Part shown: piece by piece, positions 8,466 to 17,048 of the stretch | How positions within the stretch are numbered: the first letter of the stretch is position 1 | Layout of the letters: each line of letters opens with the position of its first letter | Assembly (NCBI RefSeq): GCF_029953285.1 | Contig: NZ_JASAOI010000001.1 | Coordinates: forward strand, 1-58,521 | Origin: Yinghuangia seranimata | GTDB taxonomy: Bacteria; Actinomycetota; Actinomycetes; Streptomycetales; Streptomycetaceae | DNA length: 58,521 nucleotides | Reading direction: 5' to 3' | Translations under genes and position numbers: made by a program | The notes under the pieces: model-generated | The model's input: only the letters and a program-made list of their open reading frames with translations | Told to the model about the DNA's origin: nothing | Database searches by the model: none

Positions 8466-9377
8466 TCAGGCGGACAGGGCCGCGGCGACGCGGCCGCCGA
8501 GCGCGACGTTGCCGCGGTAGACCTCGACGTTGACGTCGAGGCTGCGGCCGCCGGTCGTGCGCTGGATGTAGTCGAGCAGGAACGGCGTCGTGGCGTTGCC
8601 GATGATGCCCTTGCGGTCGGCCTCCGCCCAGGCCGCGGCCAGGATCGCGTCGAGCTCCTCCGGCGGCAGCTGCTTGTCGGCGGCCACCGGGTTCGCGAGC
8701 AGCACCGCCTGCGGCAGGCCCAGCCCGTCGCGGGCGTTGAGGACCGCGGCGGCCTCCTCCGGGGTCGACACGGAGTAGCCCACCTCGTGGCCGGAGTCGG
8801 TCACGTAGAAGCCCGGGTAGCGCGTGGTCCCGTAGCCGAGCACGGGGATGTTCAGGGTCTCGAACCGCTCCAGCGTCGCGGCGATGTCCAGGATCGACTT
8901 CACGCCCGCGCTGACGACGAGTACCGGGGTGGTGGCCAGCGTCGTCATGTCGGCCGACTCGTCGAAGGTCTGCGACGCGCCGTGGTGCACGCCGCCGAGG
9001 CCGCCGGTGGAGAACACCTTCACGCCCGCCCGGTGCGCGAGGAACGCGGTCGCGGCGACGGTCGTGCCGCCGTGCAGGCCGAGCGCGCTGACCACGGGGA
9101 GGTCGCGCAGGCTGACCTTGGCGATGCCGTCCGTCTCGGAGAGCTCGGTGATCTGCTCGGGGGTCAGGCCGACGGTCGGCGTGCCGGCGTACACGCCGAT
9201 CGTCGCCGGGACGACGCCCTGGCCGCGCAGGATCTCCTCGGCCTCGCGGGCCACCTCGAGGTTGCGGGGGCGCGGCAGACCGTGGGTGAAGATCGTCGAC
9301 TCCAGCGCCACGACGGGCCGGCCCTCGCGGACCGCGGCTTCGACCTCTTCGGATACACGGACGACGGACGAGTTCAT
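8466..9377 (-). CDS. psuG: Pseudouridine-5'-phosphate glycosidase
   Basis: 303 residues, the usual PsuG length. It opens with the family hallmark VALESTIFTHGLPRPRN and continues with VPATIGVYAGTPTVGL, then VSALGLHGGTTVAATAFLAHRAGVKVFSTGGLGGVH, all recognisable IndA/PsuG signatures. The enzyme cleaves the C-glycosidic bond of pseudouridine 5'-phosphate to uracil and ribose 5-phosphate with a divalent metal and a Schiff-base lysine. It lies first in an operon with psuK and divergent from a LysR gene 143 bp away. A weak GAAAG precedes the ATG. Together the pair should salvage modified nucleosides from RNA turnover. Confidence 0.95.
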   Translation of the reverse strand: MNSSVVRVSEEVEAAVREGRPVVALESTIFTHGLPRPRNLEVAREAEEILRGQGVVPATIGVYAGTPTVGLTPEQITELSETDGIAKVSLRDLPVVSALGLHGGTTVAATAFLAHRAGVKVFSTGGLGGVHHGASQTFDESADMTTLATTPVLVVSAGVKSILDIAATLERFETLNIPVLGYGTTRYPGFYVTDSGHEVGYSVSTPEEAAAVLNARDGLGLPQAVLLANPVAADKQLPPEELDAILAAAWAEADRKGIIGNATTPFLLDYIQRTTGGRSLDVNVEVYRGNVALGGRVAAALSA

Positions 9378-9507
9378 GTGCAGCGCTTTCTGTGGCCGAC
9401 GCGGGCATGTGGACTGGCGAGACGGGGCCGGACGGATGCCGGACGGGTCCGCACGCCACCCTAGGAGCCCCGGAACCGGGAATCCACAATCAATCCCGAT
9501 GCAAGCG

Positions 9508-9522
9508 ATAGCCTAAGCCTAT
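9508..9522. promoter_or_regulatory. LysR-type box overlapping a leaderless -10 element
   Basis: ATAG-N7-CTAT, a dyad of the T-N11-A type bound by LysR proteins, ends on the first bases of the LysR ATG. TAGCCT (9509-9514) inside it fits a TANNNT -10 hexamer six bases before the ATG. No Shine-Dalgarno is present. The arrangement suggests a leaderless, self-repressed lysR message. Confidence 0.5.
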
Positions 9523-10432
9523 GGGAGTGACGTTGCGGCAGGTCGAGGTCTTCGTGTCGGTGGCCGACCACCTGCACTTCGGCCGGGCCGCCGAGGCGCT
9601 GCACATCTCCCAGCCGACCGTCAGCCAGGAGGTCGCCCGCCTCGAGCGCGCGCTCGGCGTGCCGTTGTTCGACCGGTCGGGCCGCTCGGTGCGGCTCACG
9701 CCCGCGGGCGAGGCGATGGTGGAGCAGGGGCGCGGGCTGCTGGCCCAGGCCGACCGGCTCGTCCGGGACGTGCGCATGTACGAGGCGTCCCGGCTCAAGA
9801 CGGTCCGCGTCGTCGCGACGCCGAGTGTCGTGAACCGGCTCCTGCCGGCCGTCATCAAGCGGGCGGAGCGTGAACTCCCGGACGTCACCATCGACGACGT
9901 CGCCGTCGACACCGGCGCCGTCGCGGCCCAGCTCGCGGCCGAGCACGGCGACCTCGGCCTCGGCCGCTTCCTCGCGCCGCTCGACGGCTACACCGCCCAG
10001 GTCGTCGCGCACGAACCGGTGTTCGCCGCGCTGAGCCGCGACCACCCCAGCGCCTCGGGCGACGCCGTCGACCTTGCCGCGCTGCACGACCTCCCGCTCC
10101 TGCTGTGGCCGCGCGAGCAGAACCCCCGCTATCACGACCGGCTGCGCGCGATCTGCGCCGAACGCGGCCTCGACCCGTTCCTCCTCGTCAGCCCGCCGCG
10201 CATCGTCGGCTCACGGCTCTACCTGCTCGCCGAGGGCCGTGCGTTCTCGCTCGTCCCGCACTCGGTGACGGCGTCGCTGCCGGAGGGCGTGCGCGCGTTG
10301 CCGCTGACCACCCCGGCGGAACTGCCGCTGGAGATGCAGTGGCGCGACGGTGACACCCGGCCCCACATGCGGGCGCTGCGCGACCTGATCGTGGCCGAGG
10401 CCCGCCGGCTCGACGGCGGAACCGAGGACTGA
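9521..10432 (+). CDS. LysR-family transcriptional regulator
   Basis: 303 residues. The N-terminal winged helix-turn-helix is canonical (LRQVEVFVSVADHLHFGRAAEALHISQPTVSQEVARLE, residues 5-43), followed by a linker helix and a periplasmic-binding-protein-like effector domain (about 90-295). It is divergent from psuG-psuK, the likely target, with pseudouridine or its phosphate a plausible inducer (inference). The ATG has no ribosome binding site, and a -10-like TAGCCT lies just upstream, so the transcript may be leaderless. Confidence 0.93.
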   Translation: MGVTLRQVEVFVSVADHLHFGRAAEALHISQPTVSQEVARLERALGVPLFDRSGRSVRLTPAGEAMVEQGRGLLAQADRLVRDVRMYEASRLKTVRVVATPSVVNRLLPAVIKRAERELPDVTIDDVAVDTGAVAAQLAAEHGDLGLGRFLAPLDGYTAQVVAHEPVFAALSRDHPSASGDAVDLAALHDLPLLLWPREQNPRYHDRLRAICAERGLDPFLLVSPPRIVGSRLYLLAEGRAFSLVPHSVTASLPEGVRALPLTTPAELPLEMQWRDGDTRPHMRALRDLIVAEARRLDGGTED

Positions 10433-10438
10433 CCCGCG

Positions 10439-11188
10439 TCAGCAGCCCGACACCAGCTTCGTGACGTCGTCCGACGTCAGCACCCAACCGTCCGAGACAT
10501 AGCCGGTCTTGCCGCCCGGCTCGGTGACCTTGTCCCACGTCGTCGTCGAACGGCCGCTGGACGACACCACGCTCGGGCCGGTCGTGTAGCAGATCAGCGT
10601 CAGCGGCGTGTTGTTCGGCACCGACGCGACCAGGTCGGAGCGCTGCGTCGGGGCGCTGCGGACCAGCAGGTTGTACTGGTGGGCGTACGCGACGGGCTTC
10701 GGCGGTGGGGCGGGCTCCGGTGCCGGGGGAGGCGGCGTGGGGCTCGCGGGCGGGTCGGCCGGGGGCTGCGGGGCCGGGGTGGTGGACTTGGGCGGGGCGG
10801 GCGCGTGGCTCGGAGGCGGCTGCGTCGGCGTCGGCGCCTCGGCCGGGGCAGGCCCGGACGGCGGCCGGTTCTGCGGCGGGACGGGCTGGTCCTGCGCCGC
10901 CGGGCCCGCGGCGGCGACGGCGGCCGGTTCGATCGGCGGCCACGCCGGGGTGGTCGGCGGCGTGGGCTTCGGCGGCTCGGCGTTGCGCCGGCTCGGGTCG
11001 TGGCCGAACGTGACGTCGGCCAGGATCCAGCCGACCAGCACCAGCACCACCAGGCCGAACACCGCCGCCGCCCGCGACCCCGCCGCGCGGACCGCGCTGC
11101 CGACGGCACGCCGACGCCGCGCCTTGAACCCGTCGAGCACGGCGGGCAGGCGCGCGTACCACGGGCGCTCGCCGTTCGCGCGCACCAT
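10439..11188 (-). CDS. Membrane-anchored SH3b-domain protein with Pro-rich stalk
   Basis: 249 residues. A basic cytoplasmic N-terminus (about 35 residues) is followed by one transmembrane helix (AAAVFGLVVLVLVGWILADV). Then comes an extracytoplasmic Pro/Ala/Thr stalk of about 110 residues that likely spans the cell wall, and a C-terminal bacterial SH3-like domain (LLVRSAPTQRSDLVASV to KTGYVSDGWVLTSDD). SH3b domains commonly bind peptidoglycan or peptides. Two cysteines, in LICYTT and near the C-terminus, could form a disulfide. The ATG has CAGGGGGA upstream. Its end lies seven bases from the convergent LysR gene. Confidence 0.85.
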   Translation of the reverse strand: MVRANGERPWYARLPAVLDGFKARRRRAVGSAVRAAGSRAAAVFGLVVLVLVGWILADVTFGHDPSRRNAEPPKPTPPTTPAWPPIEPAAVAAAGPAAQDQPVPPQNRPPSGPAPAEAPTPTQPPPSHAPAPPKSTTPAPQPPADPPASPTPPPPAPEPAPPPKPVAYAHQYNLLVRSAPTQRSDLVASVPNNTPLTLICYTTGPSVVSSSGRSTTTWDKVTEPGGKTGYVSDGWVLTSDDVTKLVSGC

Positions 11189-11423
11189 GGCGTCCCCCTG
11201 ACTCTCCGCGATCCGCCTCCTCGGCGGCGACGACCGGACGAAAGACGCGGATCGGGCGCTAAAGCGGATGGATCCCAACCAACTTCATTATCCGCCACTG
11301 GAGTTGATCGTCCAGGGCGCACAGGGGGCGCCTGGCGACATCCTCGCCGCCGACACCCTGATGGCGCAATCCGTGGGGTGCGCGTCGTGGACGCCATCGG
11401 CACGCGCGCGGCAGGCTGGACGC

Positions 11424-12395
11424 GTGCCCACCACCCGAACCGTCGTCTTCGTCGTCTTCCCCGGCTTCCAGGCGCTCGACCTGACCGGCCCCCACGAGGT
11501 CTTCGCGCAGGCCGGCGGCTACCGGTGCGTCGTCGCCGCGCACACCGCCGGACCGGTGCCGTCCAGCAGCGGACTCCCCGTGCACGCGGGGGCCGCGCTC
11601 GCCGACCTCGCCGCGGAGCGCATCGACACGCTCGTCGTCGTCGGCGGGTCCGGCGTCGACCAGGCGTGCCGCGACCTGCCGACGGTGGAGTGGGTGCGGG
11701 ACGCCGCGCCGCGGGCCCGGCGCGTCGCGTCCGTCTGCAGCGGCGTGCTGCTGCTCGCCGCCGCGGGGGTGGTCGCCGGGAAGACCGTCACCACGCACTG
11801 GAGCCGCGCCGCGCAGGTCGCGCGCGTCCATCCGGACGTCACGGTCGACGCCGACCCGATCTTCGTGCGTGACGGCTCGGTCTGGACGTCGGCCGGCGTC
11901 ACCGCGGGCATGGACCTCGCGCTCGCCCTCGTCGAGGACGACCTCGGCCGCGAGGCCGCCCACGCGGTCGCCCGCGAACTCGTGCTGTTCCTGCGTCGCC
12001 CCGGCAGCCAGTCGCAGTTCAGCGTGCCGATGCGCGCCGCCCGCAGCACCACCGACCCCATCCGCGCCGCGACCGACGCGGTCGCCACCGACCCGGCCGC
12101 CCGGCACACCGTCGACACGCTCGCCGCCCGCGCGGGGCTCAGCGCACGGCACTTCCAACGCCGGTTCACCGCCGAGTGCGGCGTCTCGCCGACCGCGTAC
12201 GTCGAGGAGGTCCGCGTCGAGGCGGCCCGCCGCGCACTCGCCGAGGGCGACGACCCCGTCGAGTCGGTCGCGCGGCACTGCGGCTTCGGCACCGCCGAGA
12301 CGCTGCGCCGCACGTTCCACCGGCGGCTCGGCGTCTCGCCGTCGGACTACCGCGAGCGGTTCCGCAGCAGCCGGCCCGCCGCCCCGCGCCCGTGA
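11424..12395 (+). CDS. GlxA-family regulator (DJ-1/PfpI domain plus AraC HTH)
   Basis: 323 residues. The N-terminal DJ-1/PfpI domain (about 1-180) has VFPGFQALDLTGPHEVF and the nucleophile-elbow-like SVCSGVLLLAAAG. The C-terminal AraC/XylS DNA-binding domain (about 220-315) carries two HTHs (LAARAGLSARHFQRRF and VARHCGFGTAETLRRTF). The GTG at 11424 places the DJ-1 strand at the N-terminus; a longer frame from 11268 adds residues not typical of the family. It is followed 39 bp later by a stand-alone DJ-1/PfpI enzyme, which it probably controls. Confidence 0.9.
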   Translation: MPTTRTVVFVVFPGFQALDLTGPHEVFAQAGGYRCVVAAHTAGPVPSSSGLPVHAGAALADLAAERIDTLVVVGGSGVDQACRDLPTVEWVRDAAPRARRVASVCSGVLLLAAAGVVAGKTVTTHWSRAAQVARVHPDVTVDADPIFVRDGSVWTSAGVTAGMDLALALVEDDLGREAAHAVARELVLFLRRPGSQSQFSVPMRAARSTTDPIRAATDAVATDPAARHTVDTLAARAGLSARHFQRRFTAECGVSPTAYVEEVRVEAARRALAEGDDPVESVARHCGFGTAETLRRTFHRRLGVSPSDYRERFRSSRPAAPRP

Positions 12396-12434
12396 CCCCC
12401 CGACGGACCCCGTCACGCACCGAAAGGACCACTC

Positions 12435-13046
12435 GTGACCACGTACGGCCTACTGATGTTCGACGACTTCGAGGAACTGGACCTGGTCGGCCCCTGGGAG
12501 GTCTTCGGCGCCTCCGCGATGCTGCGCGAGCGGGACGGCCACGGCGACCGCGTCGTCGCCGTCGCTGAGCGCCCCGGGCCGGTGCGGGCCGCGAAGGGCC
12601 TTGTCACCACGGCCGAGTTCGGGCTCGCCGACCACCCGCCGCTCGACGTCCTGCTGGTCCCCGGCGGCATGGGCACCCGCCGCGAGGTCGCCAACGAGGT
12701 GCTCATGGGGTGGATCGCCAAGACGGCCGAGACCGCCGAGTGGGTGACCAGCGTGTGCACCGGCTCGCTGCTCCTGCACGAGGCCGGGCCGGCGCGGGGG
12801 CGCCGTGTGGCCACGCACCACGGGTTCGAGGACACGCTGGAAGCCCGCGGCGACATCACCGTCGTCCGCGACGCCCGCTACGTCGTGGACGGCAACCTGG
12901 CTACCTCGCAGGGCGTTTCGGCCGGCATCGACATGGCGCTGTGGCTGGTCGGACGGCTGCACGGCCGCGACCACGCGCGCGCCGTACGCCGCTACATCCA
13001 GTACGAGCCCGCGCCGCCGTACCTGGCCGACGAGCCCGTCGCCTGA
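12435..13046 (+). CDS. DJ-1/PfpI family protein, isonitrile-hydratase-like
   Basis: 203 residues, a single DJ-1/PfpI domain. The motifs LMFDDFEELDLVGPWEVF, LLVPGGMGTRRE and the nucleophile elbow SVCTGSLLL (Cys about residue 115) resemble isonitrile hydratase (InhA) and related GATase1-like proteins. The family hydrates isonitriles to N-formamides or acts as a glyoxalase/deglycase; which applies here is not decided by sequence. GTG start with AAAGGA upstream. It probably forms an operon with the GlxA-type regulator before it, which carries a paralogous domain. Confidence 0.88.
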   Translation: MTTYGLLMFDDFEELDLVGPWEVFGASAMLRERDGHGDRVVAVAERPGPVRAAKGLVTTAEFGLADHPPLDVLLVPGGMGTRREVANEVLMGWIAKTAETAEWVTSVCTGSLLLHEAGPARGRRVATHHGFEDTLEARGDITVVRDARYVVDGNLATSQGVSAGIDMALWLVGRLHGRDHARAVRRYIQYEPAPPYLADEPVA

Positions 13047-13227
13047 CCCCGCCGCGGCCGTGTCGGCGGGACGAAAGTCCCTCCGACGCGTGCCCTGCGG
13101 CCCTGCCGTCCACGTCCTTCGCCGAGTCGCAGCCGCCCACCCGGGCGGCAACCATGGTCTGAACCGGACGGGTCCGTCCGTCCGGCATGCGACGACGCGG
13201 CGACGAGACGGCGAAGGAGCGGACGCG

Positions 13228-14583
13228 ATGACCGAGGGCCTGGCCACCCGTGTCGACGGCCTCATGGACGGCCTGTGCGACGACCTGCGCCGCCTGACCC
13301 GCATCCCGTCCGTCAACTTCCCCGGCTACCCGGACGAGCCGGTCAAGGCCGCCTACGACCTGGTCGTCGAACTGCTGCGCGACGCGGGCGTCCAGGACGT
13401 CAAGGCGCTCACCCTCCCGGACACCGCCCCCGTCGTCACCGGCCACATCCCGCCGCCCACTCCCGACGCGCCGACCGTCCTGCTGTACGCGCACTACGAC
13501 GTCCAGCCGTCCGGCGACGAGGCGCTGTGGACCACCGAACCGTTCGAGCCGACCGACCGCGACGGCGCCGTCCACGGGCGCGGCGCGGCCGACGACAAGT
13601 CGAACCTGATCGCCCACATCGGCGCCATCCGCGCCTTCGACGGCAGGCCGCCGGTCGGTGTCCGCGTCGTCTTCGAAGGCCAGGAGGAGTACGGCAGCGG
13701 TTTCGACGACTACCCGGCCGAGCACGCCGACGAGTTCGCGTGCGACGCCATGGTCGTCGGCGACATGGGCAACATCCGCCCCGGCGCGGGCACCCTGACC
13801 GTCGCGCTGCGCGGCGTCGTCGAACTCGTTGTCGAGGCCCGCACCCTGGACGTCGCCAAGCACAGCGGCAACTTCGGCGGCGCGGCGCCCGACGCGCTCA
13901 TCGCGCTCATGCACGCCCTCGCCACCCTCCACGACGACGCGGGCGACGTCGCCGTCCCCGGCCTGCTGCGCGAGGAGTGGGACGGATCCGGCTGGACCGA
14001 GGCCGAGTTCCGCACCCTCGCCGGCGTCCGCGACGACCTCCCGCTCATCGGCACCGGCGGCCTCGGCGCCCGCCTGTGGTCCGGGCCTGCGATCACCGTC
14101 ATCGGCCTGGACGCGCCCAGCGTCGACCGCGCCGCCTCCGCCGTCGTCCCCTCCGCCCGCGCGAAGCTCAACGTGCGCGTGCACCTGCGGCAGGACCCCG
14201 TCGAGGCCGAGCGCATCGTCATCGAATTCCTCGAAGCGGCCAAGCCGTTCGGCATCCCGCTCACCGTGCGCCGCGCCGGTGAACCGGGCGCGGGCTTCGC
14301 CGCCGCCACCGGCGGGCCCGCCTACCAGGCCGCGCACGAGGCACTGCGCGCGGCGTGGGGCGACGACCCCGTCCACGCCGCCGCCGGCGGGTCGATCCCG
14401 TTGGTCAACAGCCTCGCCGCCGCGCAGCCGCACGCCGAGATCCTGCTGATGGGCGCCCAGGACAGCCTGTGCAACCTGCACGGGCCCAACGAGCGCGTGC
14501 TGGTCAGCGAACTGCGCGGCGCGGTGCTCGCGGAAGCGGAGTTCTTCCGGGCGTACGCCGAACGCTTCGCGCGCGCCCGGTAG
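13228..14583 (+). CDS. M20/M25/M40 family metallo-dipeptidase
   Basis: 451 residues. The zinc ligands of the M20 family are visible: His in LLYAHYDVQPSG, the bridging Asp in GRGAADDKSNL, the general base/ligand pair in FEGQEEYGS, and a later Asp in VVGDM. The lid or dimerisation domain occupies about residues 190-330. It should hydrolyse dipeptides or N-acyl amino acids. The start follows GAAGGAGC; a longer frame extends upstream but is not family-like. It stands alone, behind a 180-bp gap and before a strong terminator. Confidence 0.92.
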   Translation: MTEGLATRVDGLMDGLCDDLRRLTRIPSVNFPGYPDEPVKAAYDLVVELLRDAGVQDVKALTLPDTAPVVTGHIPPPTPDAPTVLLYAHYDVQPSGDEALWTTEPFEPTDRDGAVHGRGAADDKSNLIAHIGAIRAFDGRPPVGVRVVFEGQEEYGSGFDDYPAEHADEFACDAMVVGDMGNIRPGAGTLTVALRGVVELVVEARTLDVAKHSGNFGGAAPDALIALMHALATLHDDAGDVAVPGLLREEWDGSGWTEAEFRTLAGVRDDLPLIGTGGLGARLWSGPAITVIGLDAPSVDRAASAVVPSARAKLNVRVHLRQDPVEAERIVIEFLEAAKPFGIPLTVRRAGEPGAGFAAATGGPAYQAAHEALRAAWGDDPVHAAAGGSIPLVNSLAAAQPHAEILLMGAQDSLCNLHGPNERVLVSELRGAVLAEAEFFRAYAERFARAR

Positions 14584-14594
14584 CCCCCGAACCC

Positions 14595-14641
14595 GGGTGC
14601 GCGGGACGGGCCGCGCCGTCTCCGGCCCGCCCCGCGCACCC
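14595..14641. terminator. Long hairpin terminator between convergent genes
   Basis: Eighteen-base arms with one mismatch (GGGTGCGCGGGACGGGCC and complement) around an 11-base loop, immediately after the M20 stop and before the convergent PPOX stop. No T-tract. Confidence 0.75.
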
Positions 14642-14660
14642 GTCCCTCACGGCTGTCCGC

Positions 14661-15050
14661 TCAGAACGACATGAATCCCGAGTGCTCGACCTCGACCAGG
14701 TACACCACCCGCTCCTCACCGCGCGGGTAGGGAACGCCGAGGTACTTCAGGGCCATCCGGTCGATGATCGCCCAGCCCTCGTCGCCGTCGACGCACTTCA
14801 CCACCCGGCCGCGCGCGTGCGCCATCCGGCGCGGATCCGCCGCGTCGAGCACGGACAGCGCGACCCGTGGGTCCTTGTCCAGGTTGCGGGCCTTGCGCGA
14901 CGTCGGCCCGGTCAGGAACGCGACGCGGTCGCCCTCCATGTCCACCCACAGCGGGACGGAGTGCGGGGAACCGTCCGGCATGAGCGTGGCCAGGTGGGCG
15001 AAGTTGACACCGGCGAACAGCGCGCGGACGTCGTCGTGCAGGGTGGTCAT
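14661..15050 (-). CDS. PPOX-class F420/FMN-dependent split-barrel protein
   Basis: 129 residues forming a split beta-barrel of the pyridoxamine-phosphate-oxidase-like superfamily, F420-dependent PPOX class. Typical segments are FAHLATLMPDGSPHSVPLWVD, RVAFLTGPTSRKARNLDKDPRVALSV and the C-terminal VVYLVEVEHSG. Such proteins bind F420 or FMN and reduce small substrates, or act as quinone or biliverdin reductases. The ATG follows GGGAGAGGA by several bases. It is monocistronic. Exact cofactor and substrate are not set by sequence. Confidence 0.9.
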   Translation of the reverse strand: MTTLHDDVRALFAGVNFAHLATLMPDGSPHSVPLWVDMEGDRVAFLTGPTSRKARNLDKDPRVALSVLDAADPRRMAHARGRVVKCVDGDEGWAIIDRMALKYLGVPYPRGEERVVYLVEVEHSGFMSF

Positions 15051-15256
15051 GGGGACAGTCCTCTCCCAGGGAACGAGCCGTACCCCCTTTGGACCGCGAC
15101 TCCTTCCGGAACTCATCGGTGGGCCACGGGAATCTTTCCGGCCAACCCACCGGTGACACTGTCGCCGTCGTACGGCAGGATGCCGGGCGCCGGTGGGGAC
15201 CGCTCGACGCGCCCCGCTACCAGCCGGTCCACCACAGCCACTCCGGGGAACCCCAC

Positions 15257-16009
15257 GTGTCCGCAGACGTCCCGTCCCAGCTCCCGCCCCCGAACGCCGC
15301 GTGGCCGACGCCGATGCCGGCGGCACTGCCGCCCGCGGTGGCCCGGCCGCTCCGGGGAAGGGCGAAGATCGCGTCCATCGCACTCGCTGTCATCGGCGTC
15401 CTCGCGTTGGCCTGCGCCGTGGTGCTGATGCGGCAGGCCGCGGACGTCAACGGCATGGACCCCGCGCGGTGGAACGGGGAGAACCCCTATCAGGACGACG
15501 AACTCGTCGCACGGTCGTGGAGCGGCCCCCTCGGGCTCGAACTGCTCGGTGCGGCGGCGTTCATCCCTTGGTTCTACCGGGCCCGGACCAACATCGAGGC
15601 GCTCTCGCCCGGACCGCGCACGCTCGGCAAGGGCTGGGCGGTCGGCGGTTGGATCGTTCCGCTCGGCATGGCCGTGCTTCCGGCGATCGTCGCGCACGAC
15701 ATCTGGAAGGGCAGCGTCAGCGAGCAGACCGCGCACGAGGGACGCCCACGGGCGCGGCACCTGCTCCTGTGGGGCTGGTGGCTGACCTTCGCCGCCGCGT
15801 CCTTCCTCTACGGCAGGTCGCTGACCGGCCACACGTCTCCGGACAAGGTCAGGGAAGGCAAGGCGACGGCCGCCGAACTGCTCGACGGCGCGCACCGCTC
15901 CTTCGTCATGGCCTCGTTCGGTCTCGTCCTGACGGCCGTCGCCGCCGCGTTCGCCATCGCCGTCATTCACCGCATCACCGCGATGCAGGCCCGCCTGATG
16001 GAGGACTGA
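15257..16009 (+). CDS. DUF4328 membrane protein
   Basis: About 250 residues. A Pro-rich cytoplasmic N-terminus is followed by four or five membrane helices: IASIALAVIGVLALACAVVLM, a second over LELLGAAAFIPWFYRARTN, a third over GGWIVPLGMAVLPAIVAH, and two C-terminal helices. The segments WFYRARTNIEALSPG and GKGWAVGGWIVPLG are the DUF4328 hallmark of actinobacterial membrane proteins. Function is unknown. The GTG at 15257 has GGGGAA seven bases upstream; a frame open from 15089 would add up to 56 residues. Confidence 0.8.
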   Translation: MSADVPSQLPPPNAAWPTPMPAALPPAVARPLRGRAKIASIALAVIGVLALACAVVLMRQAADVNGMDPARWNGENPYQDDELVARSWSGPLGLELLGAAAFIPWFYRARTNIEALSPGPRTLGKGWAVGGWIVPLGMAVLPAIVAHDIWKGSVSEQTAHEGRPRARHLLLWGWWLTFAAASFLYGRSLTGHTSPDKVREGKATAAELLDGAHRSFVMASFGLVLTAVAAAFAIAVIHRITAMQARLMED

Positions 16010-16015
16010 CAACCA

Positions 16016-16061
16016 CGCCCGGGCGGGGCAGGGCGCTCCCGTACCCTGTCCCGCCCGGGCG
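16016..16061. terminator. Long hairpin terminator between convergent genes
   Basis: Eighteen-base arms with one mismatch (CGCCCGGGCGGGGCAGGG and complement) around a ten-base loop, between the DUF4328 stop and the convergent PF10118 stop. No T-tract. Confidence 0.75.
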
Positions 16062-16084
16062 GTCCGCGGTGCGCTGGGTCCCGG

Positions 16085-17014
16085 TCAGGCGCTCAGCTTG
16101 TCGCGGCGTGCGGCGGCGCGGCGCTCGGCTTCGAGCGCGGCCGGGGAGGTGGCGAGGTAGTCGATCGCCTTCTGGGTCGAGGCCTCGCCCTCGGGGTGGT
16201 ACGACGGCTTGAAGTAGCGCGGAATCGCCCCGATGAGCATGAGGTAGCTCGGCACCCGGTCCTGGCGGGCCGCGCGGCGCATGTCGCGGAAGGTGTAGCG
16301 GCGGTCGGGGATCGACGGGTCGTGCCGCATCAGGTAGCTCGCGCCGATCTGCCACAGGCCGAGCAGCGCGGGCGCGGTGAAGACCATGCCCTCGACGCGC
16401 CGCGGGTAGCGGCCCCAGGTGCCGCCGAGGTGCTGGTACAGGTCGAACGCGACGGAGCGGTGCTCGACCTCCTCGGCGCCGTGCCAGCGCAGCAGGTCCA
16501 TCATCATCGGGTCGGCACCGAGGATGTCGAGCTCCTCGTTGTCCAGCACCCACTTGCCGAGCAGCGCGGTGAAGTGCTCGACCGCCGCGATGATCGACAG
16601 CCGCAGCTTGAGCCATTCGAGAGCGGGCATCGGGATGAGCGGCTTGTCGCCCAGGAAGTCGAAGAAGAACCAGTCCAGGCGCTTGGTGTAGCCGCGCGTG
16701 TCGATGCCCTGGTCGCGCAGGTGGTCCAGGACGGCCGCGTGCGAGTACGAGTGCACGGACTCCTGGCCCATGAAGCCGCGCACGTCCTCGCGCAGCTTGT
16801 CGTCCGTGATGAGCGGCAGGGCCTGCTTGTAGACGTGCACGAACCACTTCTCGCCGGCGGGCAGCAGCAGGTGCAGGACGTTGATCAGGTGGGTGCTGGG
16901 CGCGTCCCCCGGGATCCAGTGGACGGGGGTGTTCTCCCAGTCGAACGCCACCCGGCGCGGGCGGATCGGTGTGTCGCTGACGGAAATCGCGCTGACGGAT
17001 GTCTCCGCTGTCAC
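16085..17014 (-). CDS. PF10118 metal-dependent hydrolase (ferritin-like)
   Basis: 309 residues. An all-helical, ferritin-like fold with spaced metal-ligand motifs: FMGQESVHSYSHA near residue 105, AAVEHFTALLGKW near 160 and WHGAEEVEHRSVAFDLYQ near 200. These E/H pairs suit a di-metal centre, as in predicted PF10118 hydrolases. The ILHLLLP-type segment and the WHxxEExEHR motif are diagnostic. GTG start with GGAGG eight bases upstream. It follows the EphD-like gene by 34 bp and is last in the M24/EphD operon. Substrate is unknown; lipid-related roles are plausible from context. Confidence 0.87.
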   Translation of the reverse strand: MTAETSVSAISVSDTPIRPRRVAFDWENTPVHWIPGDAPSTHLINVLHLLLPAGEKWFVHVYKQALPLITDDKLREDVRGFMGQESVHSYSHAAVLDHLRDQGIDTRGYTKRLDWFFFDFLGDKPLIPMPALEWLKLRLSIIAAVEHFTALLGKWVLDNEELDILGADPMMMDLLRWHGAEEVEHRSVAFDLYQHLGGTWGRYPRRVEGMVFTAPALLGLWQIGASYLMRHDPSIPDRRYTFRDMRRAARQDRVPSYLMLIGAIPRYFKPSYHPEGEASTQKAIDYLATSPAALEAERRAAARRDKLSA

Positions 17015-17048
17015 GGCTGATACCTCCTCACTTCGGTTCGGGCGACGG

